This document shows positions 12,501 to 20,527 of a stretch of 64,000 bases of DNA, one piece after another. Source of the DNA: Rhyacichthys aspro (lineage: Eukaryota > Chordata > Actinopteri > Gobiiformes > Rhyacichthyidae); contig CM072166.1 in assembly GCA_036850595.1 (NCBI GenBank), positions 19,384,756 to 19,448,755 on the forward strand, in the 5' to 3' direction. The first letter of the stretch is position 1, and every line of letters begins with the position of its first letter. The position numbers and the translations under genes were made by a program. Below the pieces are notes generated by a model that did no database searches, was not told the DNA's origin, and saw only the letters and a list, made by a program, of their open reading frames with translations.

Positions 12501-13658
12501 CCGGCTGGATCTACTTCATCTGACTAACAGTAGCAGTTAACTAAATTTAACGTGTAAACAAAAAATAAAATCACTTAAAACTTGCGGACATGCCACAAAA
12601 AATAAAACAATAAATAAATGCAAGGTAAATACACCTTGAATTACAAGAAAACACAGAAGACCAACCAAAGCTTGAATGAAGAATGATTAAAGATTAGGAC
12701 TGCATCATGGTCTTTAATGCAGACGATGAGGACATTTTATTCTTGTCAAAGACTCCAGGTACCACAGGCTGCATTACTATAAATAGATAAGCAGTGTGAG
12801 TTTCTGCTTTGAATTCAAAGTGATGCATGATTGAAATGCTGTCTGTTGTATTTATTGATCACTCATTAATTTTTCTCTGATAGTTTTGAACAGTAATTGT
12901 TTATGCCTGCAATTTTACATCAGTCAGCATTCATTAATGATCAATAGATAATAATATATAAAAAGGCTAATTTAAACCAAATTTAGTGTGCAAAATGTAA
13001 AGGTCTGAAATGGATCTACTGCTTGTGGCTCCCAACAGATGTAAATTTTATGTTTTTGGTTGGTAAGAAGTGGCTCTTTTGCTCCAAAAGGTTGCCGACA
13101 CCTGCACAAGGCAATCACTTAAAAGGTGAGACCGTATTGCGAGTCGAACTCCGGTCGCTCGGTTTGTGGTACACGCTCCATAGGCGAGAACCAGGCTATA
13201 ATATAAACCACTCAATACATCAGTGTTGTTAAAGCTTGGAGGAAGACCAATGTCCGAACCTCGCATGGCGACGCTTTCTGAAACCGCTTCCTTTTGACGA
13301 AGCTAGTTGTTTTGACCGGATACCGACGTTAAACTACTTTATTCAACAACACAGGATTTACAGACCGACCCTGGAGCCTTTAGGGCGAGATAAAAGTTCA
13401 GTCGTGGCTAGCTTAGCTCCCATTTGCCGAAACTTACGACTGAACTTCCGCCGCGCTCTTTCCCAACGCTGCCTCAATAAGCTCGACAGGCATCAGGTCC
13501 CAGTGGAGAAATGAGATGGCTTCCGCGCTGTACAGAGGGAGTCACAGCTAAATTGGTGACATCAAATATTTCACAATACAGCCATGGAAGATGGTGATTA
13601 GAAAAAAAACATACTTTTGTCTTACTGTCGTTTTCCTTTGGCTGCTCTTTATGTCCAT
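9575..13658 (-). CDS. CLAMP/C1a-32 family protein, CFAP119-like; complete six-exon gene
   Basis: Exons on the minus strand: 13615-13658, 13438-13527, 12270-12433, 11369-11513, 9988-10060 and 9575-9646. They sum to 588 bases (195 residues plus stop). Every intron is GT-AG and all five phases agree, which is strong evidence for a real gene. The start ATG has purine -3 and G +4 and is the first in-frame ATG. Conserved-looking stretches are FLHWDLMPVELIEAALG, LLDYYTLGFSWARD, LSSTQTSFIMALLHTL and LFQRYRLYEALFSTHQEEI. Their order and spacing fit the flagellar C1a-32 (CLAMP) family. In that family CFAP119 belongs to the C1a projection of the motile-cilium central apparatus. The family call is from remembered motifs, not a search. 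The X-box at 13698-13711 supports a ciliary role. Intron 4 holds two LINE fragments. The protein is shorter than I recall for mammalian CFAP119, so a paralogue is possible. Confidence 0.62.
10242..10685 (+). pseudogene. Non-LTR retrotransposon fragment (5' leader plus ORF2 piece)
   Basis: Starts with ACCTTACCATGGTGGAGGGG and GGTAGGGTCTCCCATGG, the leader of a common fish LINE that recurs inverted at 17704-18055. It then jumps to an ORF2 piece with DAVKWKKKPYQACLACGTPE, EEFGKAMEKHYGLALKRF and in-frame stops. Both ends of the LINE are joined by an internal deletion. It lies in intron 4 of the CFAP119-like gene, antisense to it. Confidence 0.7.
10690..11160 (+). pseudogene. L2/CR1-like LINE, RT C-terminal domain remnant
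   Basis: The frame at 10611-11153 contains LCLMFKIIHGLSSPPL, RKSAFGQCSFAVTAAHEWN and a C-terminal SYNVLKKRI. These match the pattern of the L2/CR1 domain after the RT (KI-LH-L-P--L, FG-R-FS--AP-LWN). It is divergent and has lost the catalytic part. It sits in the same intron as the preceding LINE fragment. Confidence 0.6.
11988..12022. repeat. AT-rich microsatellite
   Basis: TATAT repeats merging into a (TA)n run, in intron 3 of the CFAP119-like gene. Confidence 0.9.
13060..13100. repeat. hAT-type terminal sequence
   Basis: Reads AAAAGGTTGCCGACACCTG. Its reverse complement (CAGGTGTCGGCAACC) is a common hAT MITE end. The partner end was not found. Lies in intron 2 of the CFAP119-like gene. 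Confidence 0.45.
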
Positions 13659-13697
13659 AACGTCTCCTGCCGCCACACATGTTGACAGCGTAGACGC

Positions 13698-13711
13698 GTT
13701 GCCATGACAAC
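13698..13711. promoter_or_regulatory. RFX X-box, 40 bp upstream of the CFAP119-like start codon
   Basis: GTTGCCATGACAAC matches the imperfect-palindromic RFX X-box (GTTGCCATGGCAAC) at 13 of 14 positions. RFX factors with FOXJ1 drive motile-cilia genes through such sites close to the start, so position and motif both fit the ciliary annotation of the gene. Confidence 0.65.
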
Positions 13712-13735
13712 AGACCATCAGCCTTTAGGGAAGCG

Positions 13736-13804
13736 ACAGATTTCCCATAGGATTTCCCTGATCGAGGGACTACCTTGATCAGGGAAATCCTATGGGAAAT
13801 CTGT
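13736..13804. repeat. Perfect 28-bp inverted repeat (hairpin) in the promoter region
   Basis: Arms 13736-13763 and 13777-13804 are exact reverse complements (ACAGATTTCCCATAGGATTT at the outer end), with a 13-base loop GAGGGACTACCTT. It begins 24 bp upstream of the X-box. It may be a tiny foldback element. Confidence 0.9.
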
Positions 13805-14414
13805 TACTTTCAAAATTATACAACACAACACAGACTCCTGTCTTCTAGCTTATAAAATAGGCTACAGTACAGGTTAATTTAGCAATTATGCTTAATGTTT
13901 TCTGCAGGAGAGGATAGGTGGCCCAGCCTTTCAGTCAGTTTGTAGATCAAGAACATTTATACCAATATGACTCTCGTTTCTTTAGATTACTTTGACTATA
14001 CTCTTTCTGGCAAAAGGTGCCGCACATGGAGCTATATTTGTTTTTAATATTTGCAGATTTATTATTTTCATGTTCAAAATTACTTTTTACAGATTCAAAT
14101 ATTATTTGTTTGGTTTCAGATTTTTTTTCACTTTCAGATTTTTTTTCACGTTTTTTTATTTATTTTTTATTTTTTTGGAAAGCTTATGCATTCAGCATAC
14201 AGATTATGTATAAATCTCAAAGTCCTAAAATTGACCTATATGACAGGTTTTGTGGTCCAGGGTCACATTTGAGTAATACCAGTCTTTAAAGATAGTTTAA
14301 ACATGGGCAAAACTGATTGAAAAAAAGTCTTTGTTCAGACAGGAACTTGACACAGACTGAACTCCAAACACTAGTGAACTTAATATAATAGTTATGTTTG
14401 GTATAAATCAGTGG
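13805..14414. other. Unassigned AT/T-rich DNA
   Basis: No gene recognised. A T-rich low-complexity tract lies at about 14110-14180; the short open frames across it are compositional. Confidence 0.5.
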
Positions 14415-14481
14415 TCCCATTATGGGGCTATTATTGTTGCAAAAAGATTTGTGCGTGTGTAAATAGATTTGTCTGTTATAT

Positions 14482-14625
14482 GATGTGTGCGTATCAGGTT
14501 TTGTGTGTGCGTGTTACGATTTGTGTGTGCATATCAGGTTTTGTGTGTGCGTGTTACGATATGTGTGTGCGTATCAGGTTTTGTGTGTGCGTGTTACGAT
14601 TTGTGTGTGTGTATTACGATTTGTG
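14482..14625 (+). repeat. 40-bp minisatellite in left TIR
   Basis: Alternates GTATCAGGTTTTGTGTGTGC and GTGTTACGATTTGTGTGTGC. The inverted copy is at about 15225-15310. Confidence 0.9.
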
Positions 14626-14628
14626 CGG

Positions 14629-14810
14629 AAAAAATAGTTTGATTTTGCCCCACAGCTTATTGAGGGTTGACTGCTTGACTAAGCTGCCAGCAGATGGCCA
14701 CTTTGAAGCAGAGGGCAGCTTATATCTCACTGCTGCCAGCAGATGGCAGCAGCGACATATAAGCTGCCCTCTGCTTAGCTGTGGGGCAAAATCTAACTAT
14801 TTTTTTTAGA
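14629..14810. repeat. Internal foldback with palindromic core
   Basis: Outer arms contain GATTTTGCCCCACAGCT and its complement at about 14778-14794. Inner arms are AGCAGAGGGCAGCTTATAT (about 14706) and its complement (about 14756), around a CTGCTGCCAGCAGATGGCAG core. It could be a second small element inside the first. Confidence 0.8.
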
Positions 14811-15500
14811 GAGTGTCTTTATGAGACAGACAACGGCTATCTCTATGTGTATTACTGCTAAATGGTTGCAAAATGCTTTTTGCTGCCAGCACATCAGAAT
14901 ATATATTATCTGATAATTTAACAAAACTTTAGGTCTCAGAGTTAAACAGTATATTCTGCCTCCATGCCTTAAGAACCTCATTAACCACTACCGCCATCTG
15001 CTGATGCACTGTTTCATTGACCAGTCCACAGCCTGTAAGTCTAAACTCAGGGCAAAAGAACTTTTAGTTACAGACGAATCAAAACACGGACACACAGATC
15101 TGACATGGCAGGACTGTAGCAAAAGTATTGCGTGTAATTAGAGCTTTGTGCATAGGACTTAAAACTTTTTAGCTTATTTGCTTTTACAATATGATCATTT
15201 TACATACACACAAATGTAAATACGCTCACACAAATCGTAATACGCACACACAAAACCTGATACGCACACACAAATCGTAACACGCACACACAAAACCTGA
15301 TACGCACACATCATATTACAGACAAACCTATTTACACACGCACAAATCTTTTTGCAACAATAATAGCCCCATATCCCATCTCCAACTCACAGCTACGTAG
15401 TAGTTTCTGGTAATCCTAAAGAGCTGGATTATCTGAGCAGCTGTGAGATGGAGCTGGTTGAAGCTAAACTGCGTAGAGCTATGGACCTCCAGGAATTGAG

Positions 15501-16045
15501 TTTGACACCACTGGTATAACTTTTAACCTGACTCTGCCAGATAGAACTGTTCCACAGAACATAGTCCATTTCGCAGTACCATCTGGGAAGGCTCCCATTG
15601 AAAGCGTTTGCAAAAGGGAGGCGCCTTCTGTCAAAAACTTGGTGTTGATTGAATGAATCACCGACTAGTATCCGCTTACCATGAGGTTTCTTTAGCCAAT
15701 CACAGCAACGATATGACGTGCCCCTCTTTGCGCTTCTTTCAAAGAAGAAATTCTCTCTACTTCTGATAAAACTGTTTTGATAGCAGCGTCAACACTAACA
15801 TCTTTCGGCGTAGCCATGTTGATAACAAAGAGGAGAAGAGAGCACTAGTTGCTTTCTTCAAATTAAAAACCCGCCTCTTCCTGTTAGTGCTGCAACATCA
15901 TTGGTCACAAGAGTCCGGTGAGTCCACGGTTCGCAATTCAAGCGGTTTGGTTGGCGCGATACAAGATGGATTTACAAGAGTTTTGGAAACTCCCAAATCT
16001 CCAGCTGCAGCGCAAGGTTATAACTTTGACACCACTGGTATAACT
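15501..16045. repeat. MITE-like segment bounded by 21-bp direct repeats
   Basis: Direct repeats at 15501-15521 and 16025-16045 are identical (beginning TTTGACACCACTGG). Just inside them TAACCTGACTCTGC (left) and the inverted TAACCTTGCGCTGC (right) resemble degenerate terminal inverted repeats. No coding content recognised. Confidence 0.5.
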
Positions 16046-16259
16046 ATTTTTGGGGAATATCCCCTGGCCTGTACATTACTAAAAGTTATTATAATTAAAC
16101 AATTTCTATGTTGAGTCTCTTGCCCTAAAACTAAGGAACTTTCATAGTAAGAGAACAGCGTAAAATCCATGCAACGTCCTTCAAACACTTTTGTTTTCGT
16201 TTTGTTAATGTGTCGCATGTGATGGCCGCTCTAGCCGAGTCAACATAAAGGCGCACGGA

Positions 16260-16770
16260 TGTGAGTGTTTATTAGCCGTTGCCAGTTTGGATTGTGATGT
16301 AAAGAGAGGCGATGCACTACAGGATGCCTAATTTCCTTATTGAAATAGCGAGTAGAAGCCAAAAAACGTTAACTAAGTGTGCAGCTTCGTATGCGCTGCA
16401 CCAAGCTGGCCTGTGAGAGAAAGAGGTGCAAGGTGCGTCACCAGTATTTGCGGAGCGAGTCTTTTTGTTTATTTGCCGTTGCCAGTTTGGTTTGTGATGT
16501 AAAATGAGGCGATGCACAAAGGAACGCCTAATTATCTAAAAAGAATGGCGCACAAAAGCTGCTGCTAACTGAATGTGCAGCAGTGTCAGACTGTGTCAGG
16601 CTGCGTCCTACGGAGGCTGTGTAAGTAAGAGGGATACTGGCAAGAGTTGTGAATCAAGTGTGAATCTCTTTCATTGTGTGAGGTGATACTACACTATATG
16701 TGACGGCTAAGCCAAAAACCCTCACACATAGTGCACAGGCTGCATCGTGCGGAGCCTGTGAGAGAGAGGA
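16260..16770 (+). repeat. Diverged tandem repeat, about 200-bp period
   Basis: The blocks at 16270-16400 and 16477-16590 both read GCCGTTGCCAGTTTGG, TTGTGATGTAAA, GAGGCGATGCAC and end in GTGTGCAGC. A third, weaker block ends with GCTGCATCGTGCGGAGCCTG near 16740. No ORF is shared. Confidence 0.7.
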
Positions 16771-17420
16771 AATGGGGATGCCTAGGAAATTGTAGTTTGG
16801 GCGGACACTACCTGAAAGCTATTTGATTCAGAAAACAACGACGCTACCATCACGCTACTGAGGAATGAAGTTAAACTGGTCGCTACCACAAAATATGGCA
16901 CCGTTGTTCTCTATGTGACTGCCCACACCGGGCGCGCAGCGGTGCCGCTCGACCCAGAGTCACTCAACGCGGCTGTTGTATTTCGAGGCGTTGCTACGCT
17001 TGAAAGGTTCTTGCCCAGCTCCCGTAGTTTCGTTTTCTACGATCCCGCCATATATCCTACTGCATTTATTCCGCACATTTTTACTTGCCGGCGCTTTTCC
17101 TTTTTAAAAAGGGGACGAAGAGAGACTAATTTTTAAATTAAGGTGACGTTTTATGCAATAGCCAATATCACAGAAGCTGCTTTGGTATCAAATATAAAAC
17201 TTTTTACTGGCAAAAGTGCAGTATCCTATAATAATTAAAAAATATATATATCTTTATCTCATACAAATCTTTAAATCATTATTTTAGAAAGTTAGCTATT
17301 AAAAACAGCTACACTTTCCCATTGTTGTCCTGCGCAGTTCAGAATTGCACTTTTAAACACACAAAAAATACACACAGACGCTCTATATAGAGCACCATAT
17401 AGCGATTATGCCATTTTGTA
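16771..17420. other. Unassigned DNA with a GC-rich patch
   Basis: The stretch at 16890-17070 is GC-rich (contains ACCGGGCGCGCAGCGGTGCC), like the interior of some fish MITEs. I recognise no gene. Confidence 0.4.
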
Positions 17421-17424
17421 GTGG

Positions 17425-17570
17425 TGATTCTAGAATGTCATGTGTTTAAAAAGGATTCTAGAATGCCACGATGTCATAAATTATTCTAGAATTTTATGAT
17501 GTCATAAGGGATTCTTTAATGTAATGATATCATAAAGGATTCTAGAATGCCATGATATGAATAATTATTT
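17425..17570 (+). repeat. About 30-bp tandem repeat
   Basis: Repeated GGATTCTAGAATGCCATGAT-type units with variants (about five). Confidence 0.75.
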
Positions 17571-17577
17571 TTACATA

Positions 17578-17703
17578 TGATTTCAAGTGAGCTTGGTTCA
17601 AGTGAGCTTGGCTCATTTGAGCTTGTTTTAACTGAGCCTGGTTCAAGTGAGCCTGGCTTAAGTGAGCCTTGCTCAAGTGAGCTTGTCTCAATGGAGCCTG
17701 GCC
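17578..17703 (+). repeat. 15-bp tandem repeat
   Basis: Units of the form CAAGTGAGCTTGGTT, about eight copies, open as a 5-residue repeat on the minus strand. It abuts the LINE leader at 17704. Confidence 0.85.
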
Positions 17704-18055
17704 AGGTGGTGAGCCCACGGGAGGTTGGACCCACGTCGCTCCTTCGGGCTGAGCCCGGCCGGGCCCCGTGGTGAGAGGCCCGGCCACCAGGCGCTCGCAT
17801 TCGAGCCCCAACCCCGGGCCTGGCTCCAGGGTGGGGCCCCGGCTGCGCCATACCAGGCGACGTCACAGTCCTTGTTCTTTTACTCATCATAGGGGGCCTT
17901 CTGAACCGCACTTAGTCTGACCCGTCACCTAGGACCTGTTTGCCTTGGGAGACCCTACCAGGGGCATGTAGCCCCGGACAACATAGCTCCTAGGATCATT
18001 CGGGTACCCAAACCCCTCCACCACGTTAAGGTGGCGGTTCAAGGAGGGACTTAAT
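17704..18055 (-). mobile_element. LINE 5' leader (same family as 10242-10685)
   Basis: The reverse complement begins at the right with CACCTTAACGTGGTGGAGGG, GGTAGGGTCTCCC and ATGAGTAAAAGAACAAGGAC, followed by a GC-rich Pro/Arg/Gly-coding stretch. It is truncated on its 3' side by the 15-bp minisatellite. Confidence 0.7.
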
Positions 18056-18342
18056 ATATGTATTTAGCTAAAAGTTTTGCTTTAGAATAGTATTAGATAT
18101 AATGCCAACAACTATATGTCTTAGTCTTTAGTGGCTCTTTTTTAACTGTCTGTATTTTGAAAGTGTTAAAAGTTACACAGCATGATTTTTTTTGAAGGAT
18201 ATTAAAAAAGCAAATAAAATAACTTATAACTGCTCAACTGTTGCATAGTGTAACCTATTTTGAAGAGCTGCAACAACGCGTTGATGGCGAAAATACGTTG
18301 ACGCACGCTGAGTGAGTCGATGCGTTGTCTGCACTCAAAATC

Positions 18343-18554
18343 ATGGCGGCGCCCAGTCCAGACAAGTCAGACAAGCCTAAAAAACTACGGCCAAAGTTAT
18401 CTAAAGTCTGGGAATACTTTAGACAAAGACCAAATAAGACCGTAGTTTGCACACTGTGTAGACTTGAAATGGTCTATTACAGCAGAACGTCTGCCATGCA
18501 CGAACATTTGAAGAGGAAACACACAGGAGCTTTGCTTCGTGATGAAACAGTAAC
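18343..18554 (+). pseudogene. BED zinc-finger first exon of a hAT-like/ZBED gene
   Basis: 70 codons from a good ATG (ATCATGGCGG) to a consensus donor GTAAGT at 18555. The protein has SKVWEYFRQRPNKTVVCTLC and HEHLKRKH, giving the C-x2-C...H-x4-H pattern of a BED finger. This DNA-binding domain is typical of hAT transposases and ZBED genes. No downstream transposase exon was found: the inverted arm of the PHD transposon starts 12 bp later. The sequence before it (GAGCTGCAACAACG) resembles a hAT end. Probably a stranded hAT first exon. Confidence 0.7.
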
Positions 18555-18565
18555 GTAAGTTTAAG

Positions 18566-19049
18566 CACCGCGGTGAAGTTAGTTTGACGTTGGACGATGG
18601 ATATTCGGCTCCGCACTTTCACCGCGAGATTCCAGTGTCTGTGTCCGACTACCGTGTCATGGTGGCAGGGAACTCACGCTAAGAGCTCTGCTCTTAGCAC
18701 GGAGCGTTTACACTTAGGGGCTGTCAATAGATTACTTGAACGTGGAATCGCGTTTGTAAAAAAATTCATTAGCTTCAAGATAAAATAAATCTAGTAACTC
18801 CAGACCACTTTAAACTAATAGAACTACCAGAGTACTATCAGACACACATATGTTTTTTCAAAGTTTATCTTTCAATTGTGTTTTATATTATTTCTTTTAC
18901 ATCAAAAACCAAGAATTGTTTCAATAGCTTTCAGGTTATGTGACCTACTAACTTCAGACCACTTTATATTCATATTACTAGCCTACTAGTACCACACACA
19001 CCTCTTATTTTCCACTCTTATCTTTTATTAGATTTTATATTAATTTTTG
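18566..19049 (+). repeat. Left inverted arm, outer part
   Basis: Matches the reverse complement of about 36150-36635. It has the GC-rich outer block, then GTAACTCCAGACCACTTTA and units with CACACCTCTTATTTTCCACT. It contains about 30 extra bases (near 18715-18745) relative to the right arm. Confidence 0.85.
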
Positions 19050-19475
19050 TGTTAGGATTCTGGATTTTGTGTTTTCTCCCCCTCCCTTTCTGTGTTTCTG
19101 TGCAGAGCTTGTGTGTGGCAGGGGGCGTGGCTGGCTTCTCCCAGAGCACATGAGGCACACCTGCACGCAATTCCTTCATCAGCCTCTGTACAAAACCCTG
19201 GTCTACTCACCACCACCTTGCCAGATGATTCCGTCCTGTTCAGTAGTGCTCTGTGTTACCTCCTGGAGAAGTTTGTGTTTTTGGTGTTTCTGTGATTTTT
19301 TGGAACTTACCTGCATTTGCCTGTGCCTAGGTCTCTTTGCTGCCTCGCTGCTATACCTCTGGGAAAGCCGGCCAGCTCCCTGCCTCCTCAGCCTGCTTTT
19401 TTTTGCCTGAATAAACTGTTGAAACTAGACCTTTCTGTGGCTCTGCTTTGGGGACCCTCTAGCCTAACCATAACA
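19050..19475 (+). repeat. Gypsy 5' LTR
   Basis: Begins TGTTAGGATTCTGG and ends CCATAACA (inverted TGTTA/TAACA). AATAAA lies at about 19410. Confidence 0.9.
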
Positions 19476-19491
19476 GAATCATCTGGCCACA

Positions 19492-20527
19492 ATGGACCCC
19501 GCAGAAGCCAAACGGTTTCAACAGGCACTTGTCTCTCAAGGAGCTCGTGTGGGACAGCATGAAGAGATGCTAAAGGAGATTATGGACTCCCTGCAAACTC
19601 TCACCGCCAGTGTGCCTCAGCTGAGCAGCCGTCTTGATCAAATTGCTACTCACCTTTCTGCTCAAGCTTCAGCTCCAGCTCCTGCTGTTCCAGAGTCTCC
19701 AGATTCCCATTTTGCCCAGCCCCGTGAACCATTCATCCCAAAACCTGCCAGGTATTCAGGAGAATTAGGGGCAATGTTGGCAATTTTTACATCAATGCAT
19801 GCTAGTTTTTGACCAACAATCTCTAACCTACGCTACTGATAAAACTTTCATAATGAGTTTACTTTACCTTCTTACTTTCTGACAAAGCTTCGGCTTGGGC
19901 AGTAGCTTTAGCTAGTAGCAATGCTCCCATTTGCAACTCATTACATACATTTATAACTGAAATGCGTAAGGTTTTTGATCATCCCATTCAGAGTAAAGAG
20001 GCCAGTAGTAGGCTTTTATCTCCACGTCAAGGTTCAGGCTCTGTTTCCTCTTATTCCATTGATTTTTGTATCTTGGCTGCAGAGAGTGGGTGGGGTGAGG
20101 GTGATGCTTTGCAAGGGGTGTTCTTCCAGGGTTTGAGTGAAGGGATTAAAGACAAACTAGCTGCCCGTGATGAAACCTCCTCCTTGGAAGAACTCATTTC
20201 GTTAGCTATCCGTTTAGATAACCGCCTCAGGGAAAGGTGTAGGGAGAGAGTTTTCCAAAGTTTTCCTTTGTCCCACTCGAGAATGGTGCAACAGCCTGCT
20301 CCCCCCCACCCTTCCACGTGTGCCTGCACCCGCAGTTCCAGCTTCCACCGCCTCCTCCAACACCGAGGAACCAATGCAGTAGAAGATTGGGACTCACCCC
20401 TGAGGAACGTCAGCACCGCCTCCGCCAGAACCTCTGCTTGTACTGTGGCCTGGCTGGCCACATCCTGATCCATTGTTTGGCTCGGCCAAAAGGGCAGGCT
20501 CATCGGCCTCTGGAGGGGCGCTGGTGA
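19492..20527 (+). pseudogene. Gypsy Gag, frameshifted
   Basis: Starts with MDPAEAKRFQQALVSQG directly after the 5' LTR and continues with FIPKPARYSGELG. A frame change follows near 19765, then SWAVALASSN-type and FDHPIQSKEASSRLL and SSYSIDFCILAAESGW (19962-20468). The C-terminal zinc knuckle CLYCGLAGHILIHC lies in a third frame at 20318-20527. The arrangement matches Sushi-like fish gypsy Gag. At least two frame breaks. Confidence 0.8.

Larger units (their letters stand above)
14421..15373. mobile_element. Non-autonomous foldback DNA transposon with minisatellite-containing TIRs
   Basis: The element is 953 bp and starts TATGGGGCTATTATTG. The right end is the exact reverse complement of that start. 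It is flanked by a 6-bp direct repeat TCCCAT (14415-14420 and 15374-15379). Each terminal inverted repeat contains a 40-bp tandem unit (GTATCAGGTTTTGTGTGTGC plus GTGTTACGATTTGTGTGTGC): about three units on the left and two on the right. A second inverted repeat (14629-14810) lies inside. No coding capacity. A 6-bp TSD is unlike hAT (8) or Kolobok (TTAA), so the superfamily is open. Confidence 0.85.

Noticed and set aside
13236..13514. 92-residue plus-strand open frame
   Set aside because: Antisense to exon 2 of the CFAP119-like gene. That exon has better splice and phase support.
13438..13547. Exon 2 of the CFAP119-like gene starting at the upstream acceptor (13547)
   Set aside because: In the frame that encodes the conserved stretch, that start gives an immediate TGA. 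The acceptor at 13528 after a pyrimidine-rich tract keeps the phase.
14482..15310. CRISPR-like array
   Set aside because: Eukaryotic context. The repeats are contiguous minisatellite units without variable spacers and occur as inverted copies at transposon ends.
16915..17136. 73-residue plus-strand open frame in a GC-rich patch
   Set aside because: No family resemblance, no splice support, compositionally like MITE interior.
18566..18780. Host segmental inversion as an explanation of the 18.6 and 36.6 kb inverted copies
   Set aside because: The arms end together on both sides and bracket a transposase-like gene. A transposon explains this more simply, although the missing target duplication keeps the alternative open.
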